A stretch of DNA of 64,000 nucleotides from Anaerosoma tenue (lineage in GTDB: Bacteria; Actinomycetota; Coriobacteriia; Anaerosomatales; Anaerosomataceae). The notes beneath the pieces were generated by a model. It saw nothing but the letters and a program-made list of their open reading frames with translations, did not search any database and was not told where the DNA came from. Made by a program: the position numbers and the translations under genes. Location: positions 602,501 through 666,500 of the forward strand of contig NZ_JALNTY010000001.1 of assembly GCF_023161965.1 (NCBI RefSeq), given 5' to 3'. The first letter of the stretch is position 1. The number at the start of each line of letters is the position of its first letter. This document shows positions 1 to 8,950 of the stretch, piece after piece.

Positions 1-1
1 C

Positions 2-2443
2 CGGAAGCCACTGTCCAAGGGCCGCCGGATATGGCGTGTCGTGTGGCGCACCGGCCTCCTGATCTTCCTGGTGGTGCTGCTGGCGGGGGGCATCGCGGGT
101 TGTATCGCATACGAACGCCTCACCGAGGATCTTCCAGACCTTTCGGGCACCACTGAGCCGCTGGCGGAGACCAGTGTGATCTACGATCGCAACGGCGACG
201 TGCTCGTGGAACTGCACGCGGAGCAGAACCGCACGTACGTTCCGCTCGCGAGCATACCGGTGCAGCTCCGCCAGGCGGTCATATCGACCGAAGACCAGCG
301 ATTCTACGAACACGAGGGCGTGGACCCCTGGGGCATCGCGCGCGCCCTGTGGGTGAATGTCACACAAGGCAAGCACCACGGCGGCTCCACGATCACTCAG
401 CAGTACGTGGTCAACACGCTTATCGAACGCGAGGACACGCTCGCGCGGAAGGTCAAGGAAGCGATCCTCGCGTACCAGCTCGAATCTCAGTTCACGAAGG
501 ACGAGATACTCGAGAAGTACCTCAACACGATCTACTTCGGCCATGGCGCGTACGGGGTCCAGGCTGCGGCGGTCACGTACTTCGGTAAGGACGTGAGCGA
601 CCTGACGACAGCCGAGTGCGCGATGATCGGGGGGCTTCTCAGGTCGCCGGGCGGGTACTCCCCGCGTATCGACCCGGAGGCGGCCAAGGCGCGCCGCGAC
701 ACGGTTCTCGGGCAGATGCTCTCCCTCGGCTATCTCGATCAGGCGACCCATGACGCGGCTGTAGCCGAGCCGTTCACCCTGGCGGCCCCTGCCCCCACGG
801 CCACCATCGCCCCGTACTTCGTGGAATGGGTCAAGCAGACCCTGATCGATGAGCACGGACCTGACGCCGTGTACAAGGGCGGACTGCGCGTGGAGACGAC
901 CCTCGACCCGGCCGCTCAGGCCGCCGCCGAGGAGGCCATCGCGTCTGTGCTGGACCAGCCGGACGATCCGTCGGCGGCGCTCGTGTCGCTGGACCCGCGC
1001 ACCGGTGAGGTCGTGGCGCTCGTGGGCGGCAAGGACTTCGACACTCAGCAGTTCAACGTGGCGGTGCAGGGTAAACGTCAGCCAGGCTCGTCGTTCAAGC
1101 CGTTCGTGCTGGTCACGGCGCTCCAGGAGGGCATCTCTCCCGAGCAGACATACGAGAGTTCGGCGGGCTCGTTTGCGATTCCGGGTGGGCAGACATGGAA
1201 GGTCTCCGGCTACTCGGGCGGCGGGCCCATGCGTCTCCGCGTCGCCACCGAGAAGTCCATCAACTCCGTCTATGCGCAACTCATCCTGGCCGTAGGCGCC
1301 GATGATGTCGCCGAGACGGCTAAGAGCATGGGCATCGAAACGCCGATCAAGGCCGTACCATCGATCGCGCTCGGCGCGCAGGAAGTGACCCCGCTCGAGA
1401 TGGCCTCGGCGTACGGCACGCTTGCCAACGCCGGCGTCCACGTTCCCGCACACGGAATCACCCGCGTCACATCGATCGATGGCGAGGTGCTCTTCGAGGC
1501 CCCGACCACCGGGACAGAGGTCATCTCGCCAGCCGTGGCGTACGTGACGACGGACCTGCTCAAGGGCGTCATCTCGCGCGGGACCGGCACGGCCGCGAAG
1601 ATCGGTCGCCCCGCGGCGGGCAAGACCGGCACCACGCAGGAGTACCGCGACGCCTGGTTCGTGGGATACACCCCACAGCTTTCCACGGCCGTGTGGATCG
1701 GGTACACCGAAGGACAGATAGAGATGACGAACGTCCACGGGAGGAAGGTCACCGGCGGATCCTTCCCCGCGCAGATTTGGGCCGGCTTCATGAAGACGGC
1801 GCTCGCGGACGTGGAGGCCATGGACTTCGCACGGCCCCGAGGCGTCACCTCGGCGACCATCTGCCTCGAGACGGGCATGTTGGCAGCCGAGCACTGCCCG
1901 GAGACCGGGTCGGCGATCTTCCTCGCCGAGTCGCTCCCCGCCGAGTGCGAACTCCACGCCGAACCGGAGGTGGTGGACGTTCCCAACCTCATCGGGACCC
2001 AGAAGGTCGATGCGCTGGCGACCCTCACCGAGCTGGGGCTCATCGCCCAGGTGGAGGAGCAGCCGGTCGCGGGCGTACCGGCGGGCATGGTCGCAGACCA
2101 GTCACCCAGATATGGCGAGCAGGTGCCGCCGGGATCGATCATCGGCGTCATCGTGTCCTCGGGACCGCCCAAGACCGAACCACCGGTGGCGTCCTTCACA
2201 TACCTGCCCGAAGAGGCGCGCGTCGGCGAACCCGTCGAGTTCGACGGCACCGGATCCAGCGACCCCGACGGCGAGATCGTGAAGTGGTACTGGGAGTTCG
2301 GACCCGGCCCGGATGCGAACGCCGAGGGCGAGACGGCGGCCTACACGTTCGAGAGCGTGGGCACGTACACCGTCACGCTCTGGGTGACCGATGACACCGG
2401 CCTCGTATCGAGTCTGCCCGTGGAGATCGAGGTCAAGCCGTAG
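2..2443 (+). CDS. Class A penicillin-binding protein with PASTA and PKD domains (5' end cut by window)
   Basis: Bifunctional peptidoglycan glycosyltransferase/transpeptidase, anchored in the membrane and acting outside the cell. The reading frame is open to the window edge. A basic stretch (RKPLSKGRR) precedes the first GTG at position 41 and looks like the usual cytoplasmic tail, so the true start probably lies upstream. A membrane helix (GLLIFLVVLLAGGIAG) is followed by the glycosyltransferase domain (EDQRFYEHEGVD, GGSTITQQ) and the transpeptidase domain (SSFK catalytic serine, SIN, KTGTT). The C-terminus carries one PASTA domain (from VPNLIGTQ, about residues 650-710) and then a PKD-like Ig fold (SFTYLP...DPDGEIVKWYWEFG...YTVTLWVTD). 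PASTA on a class A PBP is common in Gram-positives; a terminal PKD is unusual. It converges on the U32 gene 24 bp downstream. Confidence 0.93.
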   Translation, partial: RKPLSKGRRIWRVVWRTGLLIFLVVLLAGGIAGCIAYERLTEDLPDLSGTTEPLAETSVIYDRNGDVLVELHAEQNRTYVPLASIPVQLRQAVISTEDQRFYEHEGVDPWGIARALWVNVTQGKHHGGSTITQQYVVNTLIEREDTLARKVKEAILAYQLESQFTKDEILEKYLNTIYFGHGAYGVQAAAVTYFGKDVSDLTTAECAMIGGLLRSPGGYSPRIDPEAAKARRDTVLGQMLSLGYLDQATHDAAVAEPFTLAAPAPTATIAPYFVEWVKQTLIDEHGPDAVYKGGLRVETTLDPAAQAAAEEAIASVLDQPDDPSAALVSLDPRTGEVVALVGGKDFDTQQFNVAVQGKRQPGSSFKPFVLVTALQEGISPEQTYESSAGSFAIPGGQTWKVSGYSGGGPMRLRVATEKSINSVYAQLILAVGADDVAETAKSMGIETPIKAVPSIALGAQEVTPLEMASAYGTLANAGVHVPAHGITRVTSIDGEVLFEAPTTGTEVISPAVAYVTTDLLKGVISRGTGTAAKIGRPAAGKTGTTQEYRDAWFVGYTPQLSTAVWIGYTEGQIEMTNVHGRKVTGGSFPAQIWAGFMKTALADVEAMDFARPRGVTSATICLETGMLAAEHCPETGSAIFLAESLPAECELHAEPEVVDVPNLIGTQKVDALATLTELGLIAQVEEQPVAGVPAGMVADQSPRYGEQVPPGSIIGVIVSSGPPKTEPPVASFTYLPEEARVGEPVEFDGTGSSDPDGEIVKWYWEFGPGPDANAEGETAAYTFESVGTYTVTLWVTDDTGLVSSLPVEIEVKP

Positions 2444-2467
2444 CGAAGCTGCTTCCGGCGCCGTAGG

Positions 2468-4882
2468 CTAACGGAGACCGCGGTAGAAGTGCCCGCTCGT
2501 GGCCGGCGTGATGAGAGCCTCACCGGGCGCGGCGGCCCCGGACACCACGGACGCCACGGCCGACGTGAACGTCCGCACCACCTCCGCGGCGCGCTGTGCG
2601 CCTTCGTCGCTGAAGTCCAGACGGACGGCGGCGACACCCGCCGCGACGACCTCATCCAGCGCCCGGGACAGGTCGAGGGTCACGGAGTTCAGGACGTGCG
2701 ACCTGCCGGACGGGTCTGTGGTCACCGGGAACTCATACCCCTTCTGGTCGCGGAGACGCCACCATCCAGCGCGTCGCGCGCACGTGCCGCATTTCCGGCC
2801 GCATGACCCCGCGGCCATCAGCACGCACTGCTCGGCCACCATCAACTCGATGCGTCCCCACACGAGTAGACCGGCGGGCACGGTCGAGGATGCTACCACC
2901 TCGGCAAGCTGACGCCCGCTGAGCTCTGGAGACGCCCACACCAGGCTCGCCCCAAGACGACCCAGAACCTCCACCGAGTACGCGTTCACCGTGTTGAGCG
3001 GCCAGTCGGCCTCGACGGGCGCAGAGGGCCCGTGTGTGCCGAGGAGCCCCAGATTGCCGGTGAGGAACGGCCCGCCGGCGGCCATACCTTGGGCCCACGG
3101 CATCTCATCCGGCCACACCACGCGCGGAAGCAGCGGGCGGACCCGCGCAGGAAGATCGTCCGGCGTCTGCCCGGCGTGGACGCGCAGCCACACTCTGTCC
3201 GCGCCCGCGTCGACACATGCGGCGGCGGTGGCCGCGTCCCATGCCGTGGCAACCACGAGCGGGACGCTGGTGCCCGCACCGCGTCTGCGCGCGCCCGGGA
3301 GGGGCGGTGGAACGGGGTGGCTACGCGAACGATGGGCCCACGGCCCGAGACGCGCCTCATCGAGCTTGCCGAGGGCCTCACGCCTCACCGCGTGAAGCCT
3401 GGAGTACCCCATCCCCGCACCGGCCTCGAGATCGATCTCCCAGCGCCCGGCACGGTATCCCGAACCGCCCAGCCTGCCCACGTGCTCCACGATCTCATCG
3501 ACACCGATCGGCTTCGTGCGCGCCGGTTCGACCGCCTCCCCTTCCGCGTGCGCGGTGTGTCCAGCGGCCGACACGGTGACCGAGAGAGGCTCCCCTATCC
3601 GCGCCTTCACGCGGATATCCACGGGAACCGCGTTCCGATCGGTCGTGGCTCCCTGGCCGTACGTTCGGCGGGCCGCGTCGAGAAGCGCTGCATTGGCAAC
3701 CCGGAACACCCTGTCTCCGGGTAGCACCTGTCGCTCGACGTCCAGGGATACCGTCGATCCAGCCGGTGCCGACGACGCCCTCGAACCCCCGATCGACAGT
3801 GCTCCGGCCGTCTGCGCGAACCGACCAGCCCGGGTCCAGAACTCGAGGGTGTCAGAGGGATCGAGCGCCCGCTCGAGTGCGACCTCGGCACGGCCGCGGT
3901 CACTGGCGGCCACACGACCGACGAGCACCCCCCGGTTGTTGGGCCGCGTGTAGCTCATGAGCTCCGGGCCACGCTCGCCGGTGAGGTAGGCGTCCGTGAA
4001 CCCGCGGTTAAACGCCTCCTCGAGGCGCTCCCACTCAGACGGGAGAACGTCGTACCGGTCGGGATCCTCGAGCGCGCGATCGAGCGCCGCACGGTACACG
4101 GAGGTCACGATCGCCACGTACTCGGGAGACTTCATGCGACCTTCGATCTTGAGAGCCGCCACGCCCGCCTTGATCAGCTGCGGCAGCTGCGCTATGCCGG
4201 CCAGGTCCCTGGTGGACAGCAGATAGTGGCCTGGGACCTCCACGGCCGCACCGTCGGCATCCAGCAGCTCGTAACGCATCCGGCACGGCTGGGCGCACAG
4301 ACCCCGGTTGGCCGAACGCTGGCCGATGAGGGACGACATCAGGCACTGCCCGGAATACGAGTAGCACAGAGCCCCGTGCACGAAGGTCTCCACCTCGACG
4401 CCGGCACTCGCGCATGCCGCGATGGCGCGTGGCGGGAGCTCCCGGGCGAGCGTCACTCGCTGCACGCCTTCTGCCGCAAGCAGGGACACGGTCTCGGCGT
4501 TCATCGCGTCGATCTGCGTTGACGCGTGGACTCGGACGTGGGGTAGCGACCGCCTCAGCACCGACAGCATGCCGATGTCCTGGACGATGACGGCATCCAC
4601 ACCCGCCGCCCATGCGGTGTCGATGAGGTCGAGCGCGTCGGACACCTCGGAGGGGAGCACCACGATGTTCGCCGTGAGATAGACGCGCGTTCCCCGGAGG
4701 TGGGCGAACCGGACCCACCCGGCAAGGGTCTCGATCTCGAAGTTGTCCGCGCCTCGACGCGCGTTGAACGAGCCAAGGCCGAGGTAGACCGCGTCGGCGC
4801 CGTTGTTGACCGCCGCAACGAGCGCGTCCGGACCTCCCGCGGGAGCGAGCAGCTCCACTTCTGACGTTCGTGTGTCAGGCAA
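2468..4882 (-). CDS. U32 family peptidase / RlhA-like protein with DUF3656
   Basis: 804-residue U32 family protein. The N-terminal TIM-barrel-like half has the signature ELLAPAGG, HASTQIDAMN and the cysteine-rich segment HGALCYSYSGQCLMSS...GLCAQPCRM, which in this family holds an iron-sulfur site. The C-terminal half matches the DUF3656 extension and has a second cysteine cluster (GSCGRKCGTCARR). Members include the collagenase-like peptidases and E. coli RlhA, which is needed for hydroxylation of 23S rRNA C2501. The long form with DUF3656 is closer to the RNA-modification type, so proteolysis should not be assumed. The start is the TTG at 4880-4882, with AGAGAAG upstream; the family motif begins only nine residues later. 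It is divergent from the downstream PBP gene. Confidence 0.88.
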   Translation of the reverse strand: MPDTRTSEVELLAPAGGPDALVAAVNNGADAVYLGLGSFNARRGADNFEIETLAGWVRFAHLRGTRVYLTANIVVLPSEVSDALDLIDTAWAAGVDAVIVQDIGMLSVLRRSLPHVRVHASTQIDAMNAETVSLLAAEGVQRVTLARELPPRAIAACASAGVEVETFVHGALCYSYSGQCLMSSLIGQRSANRGLCAQPCRMRYELLDADGAAVEVPGHYLLSTRDLAGIAQLPQLIKAGVAALKIEGRMKSPEYVAIVTSVYRAALDRALEDPDRYDVLPSEWERLEEAFNRGFTDAYLTGERGPELMSYTRPNNRGVLVGRVAASDRGRAEVALERALDPSDTLEFWTRAGRFAQTAGALSIGGSRASSAPAGSTVSLDVERQVLPGDRVFRVANAALLDAARRTYGQGATTDRNAVPVDIRVKARIGEPLSVTVSAAGHTAHAEGEAVEPARTKPIGVDEIVEHVGRLGGSGYRAGRWEIDLEAGAGMGYSRLHAVRREALGKLDEARLGPWAHRSRSHPVPPPLPGARRRGAGTSVPLVVATAWDAATAAACVDAGADRVWLRVHAGQTPDDLPARVRPLLPRVVWPDEMPWAQGMAAGGPFLTGNLGLLGTHGPSAPVEADWPLNTVNAYSVEVLGRLGASLVWASPELSGRQLAEVVASSTVPAGLLVWGRIELMVAEQCVLMAAGSCGRKCGTCARRAGWWRLRDQKGYEFPVTTDPSGRSHVLNSVTLDLSRALDEVVAAGVAAVRLDFSDEGAQRAAEVVRTFTSAVASVVSGAAAPGEALITPATSGHFYRGLR

Positions 4883-5016
4883 CGCTTCTCTTTCAGGGAA
4901 CGGTATGCGCCCTACGGGCGTCTATACGGACGGTATATACTATGGCTTCAGCATCGGCGCACACCGGACCGATGCGTGCCCCGACCATCATAGACGGTAC
5001 GCGCGGAGGGAGCCCC

Positions 5017-7251
5017 GTGTCGAGACGCACACGGACACGACGCCAGAAGAAGAGCCACGTGATCCTGCCGATCATCGCCGGCGTGCTGGTGGTCACCATG
5101 CTGGGCGGAGTGCTCATCGTGGGTGCCGCCGGGGCGTTCGGTCTCAACCTCGCAGATACGTGGCTTGCAGATCTTCCGGACATCGATGACGCCAGCGCCT
5201 TCGAGGTGGCACAGGCCACCCAGATCTACTCGGCCGACGGCGTGCTCCTGGCCAACCTGTTCCTGGAGAACAGACAGGTGGTGGGGCTCGACCAGATCTC
5301 GCCGCACCTCCTCCACGCTGTGGTTGCCGTTGAGGACGAGCGCTTCTACGAACACGAGGGCGTCGACTACCAGGGCATCGTGAGAGCGTTCGTCACGAAC
5401 CTCACATCGGACCGCCGAGAAGGCGCTTCGACGATCACGCAGCAGTACATCCGCAACACGATCCTCGCCGAAGAGCGCTACGACATCAGCTACCGGCGCA
5501 AGGCGCGCGAGGCATGGCTTGCGCTCGAGCTAGAGCGCCGGTACGACAAGGACGAGATCCTTGCGATGTACATCAACACCGTGTACTACGGCGAGGGCGC
5601 GTACGGAGCCGAATCCGCCGCCCTCACCTACTTCAACAAGCACGCGAACGAGCTGACCGTGGCCGAGGCGGCACTCATCGCGGGGCTCCCGCAGTCGCCG
5701 ATCCACCTCAGCCCGTACGACAATCCTGAGGGCGCCGTGGCCCGCCGGCAGTGGGTGCTCTCGAAGATGCACGAACTCGGCTACATCACCGACGAGGAGT
5801 ACGAGGCAGCGAAGGTCGAGGAGCTCGCGCTCGAGAAGTCGCCCACACTCGACACGCAGGGCGTGTACGCCGCCCAGTACTTCGTGGCCCATGTGAAGAA
5901 GGTGTTGCAGAACCAGTACGGCACCGACCTCGTCTTCAAGGGCGGGCTCACCGTCTACACCACCCTCGACACCCGTCTGCAGACGTATGCCGAGGAGGCC
6001 GTCAACGGCACTCTCGACCGGGCGGACGACCCCGACTGTGCCCTCGTGGCTATCGACCCCCGGACCGGCTACATCAAAGCCATGGTGGGTGGGCGCGACT
6101 GGGACACGAACAAGTTCAACTTCGCCACGCAGGCCCGCCGCCAGCCGGGTTCGTCGTTCAAGGTCTTCACGCTCGTCACCGCGCTCGAGGAGGGCATGAA
6201 TCCCGATCGTCGGCGTGTGGATTCTTCGTCACCGGCGCTCATCCCCACGGGAGGGAGCACCTGGCGCGTGAGCAACGCGGGTGGCGGCGGTCGCGGCTAC
6301 ATCACCCTGCGCCAGGCGACGGTGGGATCGGTCAACACCGCGTTCGCACGGCTGATCGCTGAGATGGGCGCCGAGAAGGTCGTGGAGACCGCACATCGCA
6401 TGGGGATCGAGAGCGACCTTGAGCCCTTCCTTTCGCTGACCCTGGGAAGCCAGGAGGTCACGCCGCTCGAGATGGCATCGGCCTTCGGCACCCTTGCCGC
6501 GGACGGGCGACACTACCCGCATACTGCTGTCACGCGCATCGTCGGCCCCCAAGGCGAGACCATCTTCGAAGCCGAGCCGCAGGGCGAGCAGGTCGTCAGC
6601 CACTCGATCGCGTACGCGGCCACACAGGTGCTCAAGGGCGTGATCACCGGCGGAACCGCCACCCGGGCGAATTTCGGCCGCCCCGCAGCAGGCAAGACCG
6701 GGACCACCCAGGACTATCGCGACGCCTGGTTCGTGGGCTATACCCCACAACTGTCCTGTGCGGTCTGGATGGGGTACACGCCGGAACGACCGATGCTCAA
6801 CGTCCACGGGAGACGGGTCTTCGGCGGGACATACGCCGCACCGATCTGGAAGGACTTCATGTCCAGAGCGCTTGCCGACGAACCGGTGATGGACTTCAAC
6901 CCCGCACCACCGCCCAAGTACACGTGGAAGAAGGAGTGGGAGATTCCCGAGAAGGCCGTCCCGACGCTCATCGGTCTGACCCAGGAGGCCGCTATCAAGG
7001 CCCTGGAGGACGCGGAGTTCGAGGACTACACGATCACAAGCGCGTTCAACGAGACGATTGCCAAGGGGCTCGTGGTGTCACAGACACCGGCTGCCGGCTC
7101 GAAGGTGATTCCGGAAGAGACGACCGTGACGATCGTCATCTCAAAGGGCCCTGATCCGAGCAAGGCGCCGCCTCCCGAGCCGGAGCCTGAGCCGGAGCCT
7201 GAGCCCGAACCGGAGCCTGAGCCGACGTCGACTCCCACACCGAAACCGTGA
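5017..7251 (+). CDS. Class A penicillin-binding protein (PBP1A-like) with PASTA domain
   Basis: 744-residue bifunctional peptidoglycan synthase, paralogous to the PBP at the start of the window. The frame is open from 4870, but the GTG at 5017 is preceded by GGAGGGAGCCCC and starts a basic cytoplasmic tail (SRRTRTRRQKK), so I use it. One membrane helix (about residues 12-38) is followed by the glycosyltransferase (EDERFYEHEGVDYQG, GASTITQQYIRN) and transpeptidase motifs (SSFK, SVN, KTGTT). A PASTA domain begins near VPTLIGLTQEAA. The protein ends in an acidic proline-rich tail of about seven PE repeats, from an imperfect 6-bp tandem repeat at about 7177-7225. A TATACT hexamer at 4936-4941 could be its -10 box, without a good -35. 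A strong terminator follows directly. Confidence 0.93.
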   Translation: MSRRTRTRRQKKSHVILPIIAGVLVVTMLGGVLIVGAAGAFGLNLADTWLADLPDIDDASAFEVAQATQIYSADGVLLANLFLENRQVVGLDQISPHLLHAVVAVEDERFYEHEGVDYQGIVRAFVTNLTSDRREGASTITQQYIRNTILAEERYDISYRRKAREAWLALELERRYDKDEILAMYINTVYYGEGAYGAESAALTYFNKHANELTVAEAALIAGLPQSPIHLSPYDNPEGAVARRQWVLSKMHELGYITDEEYEAAKVEELALEKSPTLDTQGVYAAQYFVAHVKKVLQNQYGTDLVFKGGLTVYTTLDTRLQTYAEEAVNGTLDRADDPDCALVAIDPRTGYIKAMVGGRDWDTNKFNFATQARRQPGSSFKVFTLVTALEEGMNPDRRRVDSSSPALIPTGGSTWRVSNAGGGGRGYITLRQATVGSVNTAFARLIAEMGAEKVVETAHRMGIESDLEPFLSLTLGSQEVTPLEMASAFGTLAADGRHYPHTAVTRIVGPQGETIFEAEPQGEQVVSHSIAYAATQVLKGVITGGTATRANFGRPAAGKTGTTQDYRDAWFVGYTPQLSCAVWMGYTPERPMLNVHGRRVFGGTYAAPIWKDFMSRALADEPVMDFNPAPPPKYTWKKEWEIPEKAVPTLIGLTQEAAIKALEDAEFEDYTITSAFNETIAKGLVVSQTPAAGSKVIPEETTVTIVISKGPDPSKAPPPEPEPEPEPEPEPEPEPTSTPTPKP

Positions 7252-7254
7252 CAG

Positions 7255-7288
7255 ACAACACCCCGGCCCGCGCGGGCCGGGGTGTTGT
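7255..7288. terminator. Bidirectional intrinsic terminator between PBP and NIF3-like genes
   Basis: Perfect 34-bp palindrome: 16-bp arms at 7255-7270 and 7273-7288, rich in GC at the centre. It starts 4 bp after the PBP stop codon and lies 22 bp from the stop of the convergent NIF3-like gene. A T-containing tract (TGTCTT) follows on the plus strand and TGTCTG on the minus strand, so it can serve both genes. Confidence 0.85.
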
Positions 7289-7310
7289 GTCTTCCCGATG
7301 GAGCGGGGCT

Positions 7311-8264
7311 TCAGGAACGCCTGACGCGCACCATCCCCGATGTGCAGACCACGTCAACGCCCCGGGACTCGATGCGATCGAGGACGAGGTTCATACCGAG
7401 AGCGTCAGAGCTGATGTGCCCGGCGATCACGAGCGCAAGCCCGATCTTCTCAGCGTGCTTACGATGCTCCTCCGAGTAGTGCATGCCGATGAGCGTGTCC
7501 ACGCCCGCCGCCAGCAGCTTGTCGAGGGCGTCTTTGGGCCCCTCGGTCCCTCCGGTCATGTCCACGGCGCACGTACCGACTCGCCTGGATCCGGAGCCCT
7601 GTATGATGATGGGCCCATACCCCTTCTTCGCCGCGTCGGCATACTCGGGCACCGAACGCAGGAGCTTGATCAGGTCATCGAGCGTGCGCGGCGCCTCGCC
7701 GTCCACGAGCTCCTGTACGAAGCGGTTGACGTTGTTGTCAGCGGGTGTGTGACACGACATCGAGGCGAACCCAAGGTGACGGGCGGCGTCCACCGCCTGA
7801 TAGTGATTCGCCGGCATGATCCGCCTGCGAACCTCTTCGGCACGTGATGCTATGAGCCCGTCGGCGACGCCGATCCCGACTCCCCGGGCCGCCCACAGGT
7901 CGGCCTGCATGTACATGACACGGTGCAGGTTGGCGTAACCGGGACCTTCAGGGTGGTGCGCGAACACGAGATCGATGGTCTGGCCCTTCTCGCGCAAGCG
8001 GTCTGCAAGCAGGATCTCGCCTACCTGCATGTCGATCCCGGTGATCAGCCCCCGGACCTCGAGGTCGGGGGCACCGGCGCAGATCCGTGTATCGTCGTAC
8101 GGATTGGACAGTCGCTCCTGGTCGAAGAACTCCTGCTCATCCGGGCTGAGCGCCTCACGCTCCTTCTTGGCCGCCTCCAGGACGGCTTGGATCTCCTCCT
8201 GCGAACGCGCATCGGCCTCGATGCCCGCCTCGACAGCCGTGCGGTAGATCTCGCCCAGTCTCAT
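7311..8264 (-). CDS. NIF3-like protein (NGG1p-interacting factor 3 family)
   Basis: 317-residue member of the NIF3/DUF34 superfamily. Family members are toroidal proteins with a di-metal site and a reported link to GTP cyclohydrolase-like hydrolysis and metal handling; no precise reaction can be assigned. The metal-binding HHP signature is present in FAHHPEGPGYANLH, and a second histidine/glutamate group lies near GMHYSEEHRKHAEK and AGHISSD. The N-terminal 70 residues form a charged helical extension (EEIQAVLEAAKKEREAL) not seen in the short YbgI-type proteins, so this belongs to the longer subfamily. Its ATG overlaps the upstream glycosylase stop (ATGA), with GGGGGACCGG before it. It is therefore the last gene of a polX-mpg-nif3 operon. 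Confidence 0.82.
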   Translation of the reverse strand: MRLGEIYRTAVEAGIEADARSQEEIQAVLEAAKKEREALSPDEQEFFDQERLSNPYDDTRICAGAPDLEVRGLITGIDMQVGEILLADRLREKGQTIDLVFAHHPEGPGYANLHRVMYMQADLWAARGVGIGVADGLIASRAEEVRRRIMPANHYQAVDAARHLGFASMSCHTPADNNVNRFVQELVDGEAPRTLDDLIKLLRSVPEYADAAKKGYGPIIIQGSGSRRVGTCAVDMTGGTEGPKDALDKLLAAGVDTLIGMHYSEEHRKHAEKIGLALVIAGHISSDALGMNLVLDRIESRGVDVVCTSGMVRVRRS

Positions 8265-8950
8265 CCGGTCCCCCTGTCATCGTGTGTGCTGCGCCTTGTC
8301 GGGCGCGGCCCTGTCCGTCCCCTGGAAACATACGCGCTCTCAGTGACATAGAAGCGCAACTCAAGATCGTGCCCCGCGCTCAACCCCACCCGCCCGCTGG
8401 TGGAGACCGCCTTGTCCGGCACGTGCGCCGCATCGTAGACCGCGATCGCACCGCCGAGCCGCTCGTCGTTCAGGCGGAGGTCGACGCCGAACGCCTCGGC
8501 CACCTTGGCGGGACCGTTCGACACCGCGATCCCGCTCATTCCCCGCCGACGCTCCATTGTATCCGCACCCCAGAGAGGTTCGACGGCCCGCACGAGCACC
8601 GCCCCGGCGACGCCCACAGGCTCTGTGACCAGGTTGAGCATGTGATGAACGCCGTACGTGAAGTACACATACGCGTGAGCGGGCGGTCCGTACATCACCC
8701 TGTTGCGCGCGGTCACACCCCTCGTTGCAGCATGTGAGCCCGGGTCGTCCGCGCCGAGATACGCCTCTGTCTCGACGATGCGCCCGCCGCAAACGGTATC
8801 ACCTACCGTGGTCACCAGGATCTTGCCCAGAAGGTCGCGCGCCACCAGGGAGGTCTCGCGCTCGAAGAACGACGCGTCGAGCGGGACGAGGCCCTCGACA
8901 GACGCCGTGGGAGCGCAAGCATCGGATCCCGCAACGGGATGACGGCTCAT
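8261..8950 (-). CDS. mpg: DNA-3-methyladenine glycosylase (AAG/MPG family)
   Basis: 229-residue base-excision repair enzyme of the AAG fold, which removes alkylated purines and hypoxanthine from DNA. Visible signatures are ARDLLGKILV, the catalytic glutamate in RIVETEAYLG, the segment HAATRGVTARNRVMYGPP, and YVYFTYGVHHMLNLV, which carries the intercalating and pocket residues of the family. The open frame extends upstream to 9055, but the ATG at 8948-8950 overlaps the polX stop codon as ATGA, the same coupling as at its own 3' end with the NIF3-like gene. The first about 25 residues are not conserved-looking. The overlap with polX on both sides points to one DNA-repair transcript. Confidence 0.92.
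   Translation of the reverse strand: MSRHPVAGSDACAPTASVEGLVPLDASFFERETSLVARDLLGKILVTTVGDTVCGGRIVETEAYLGADDPGSHAATRGVTARNRVMYGPPAHAYVYFTYGVHHMLNLVTEPVGVAGAVLVRAVEPLWGADTMERRRGMSGIAVSNGPAKVAEAFGVDLRLNDERLGGAIAVYDAAHVPDKAVSTSGRVGLSAGHDLELRFYVTESAYVSRGRTGPRPTRRSTHDDRGTG

Noticed and set aside
4870-5016. Longer N-terminus for the second PBP from the ATG at 4870
   Set aside because: It overlaps the start region of the divergent U32 gene, lacks a ribosome site, and the GTG at 5017 has GGAGGG and a normal cytoplasmic tail.
7177-7225. CRISPR-like or regulatory tandem repeat
   Set aside because: It is a short in-frame codon repeat coding for the Pro-Glu tail of the PBP; no spacers or longer units are present.
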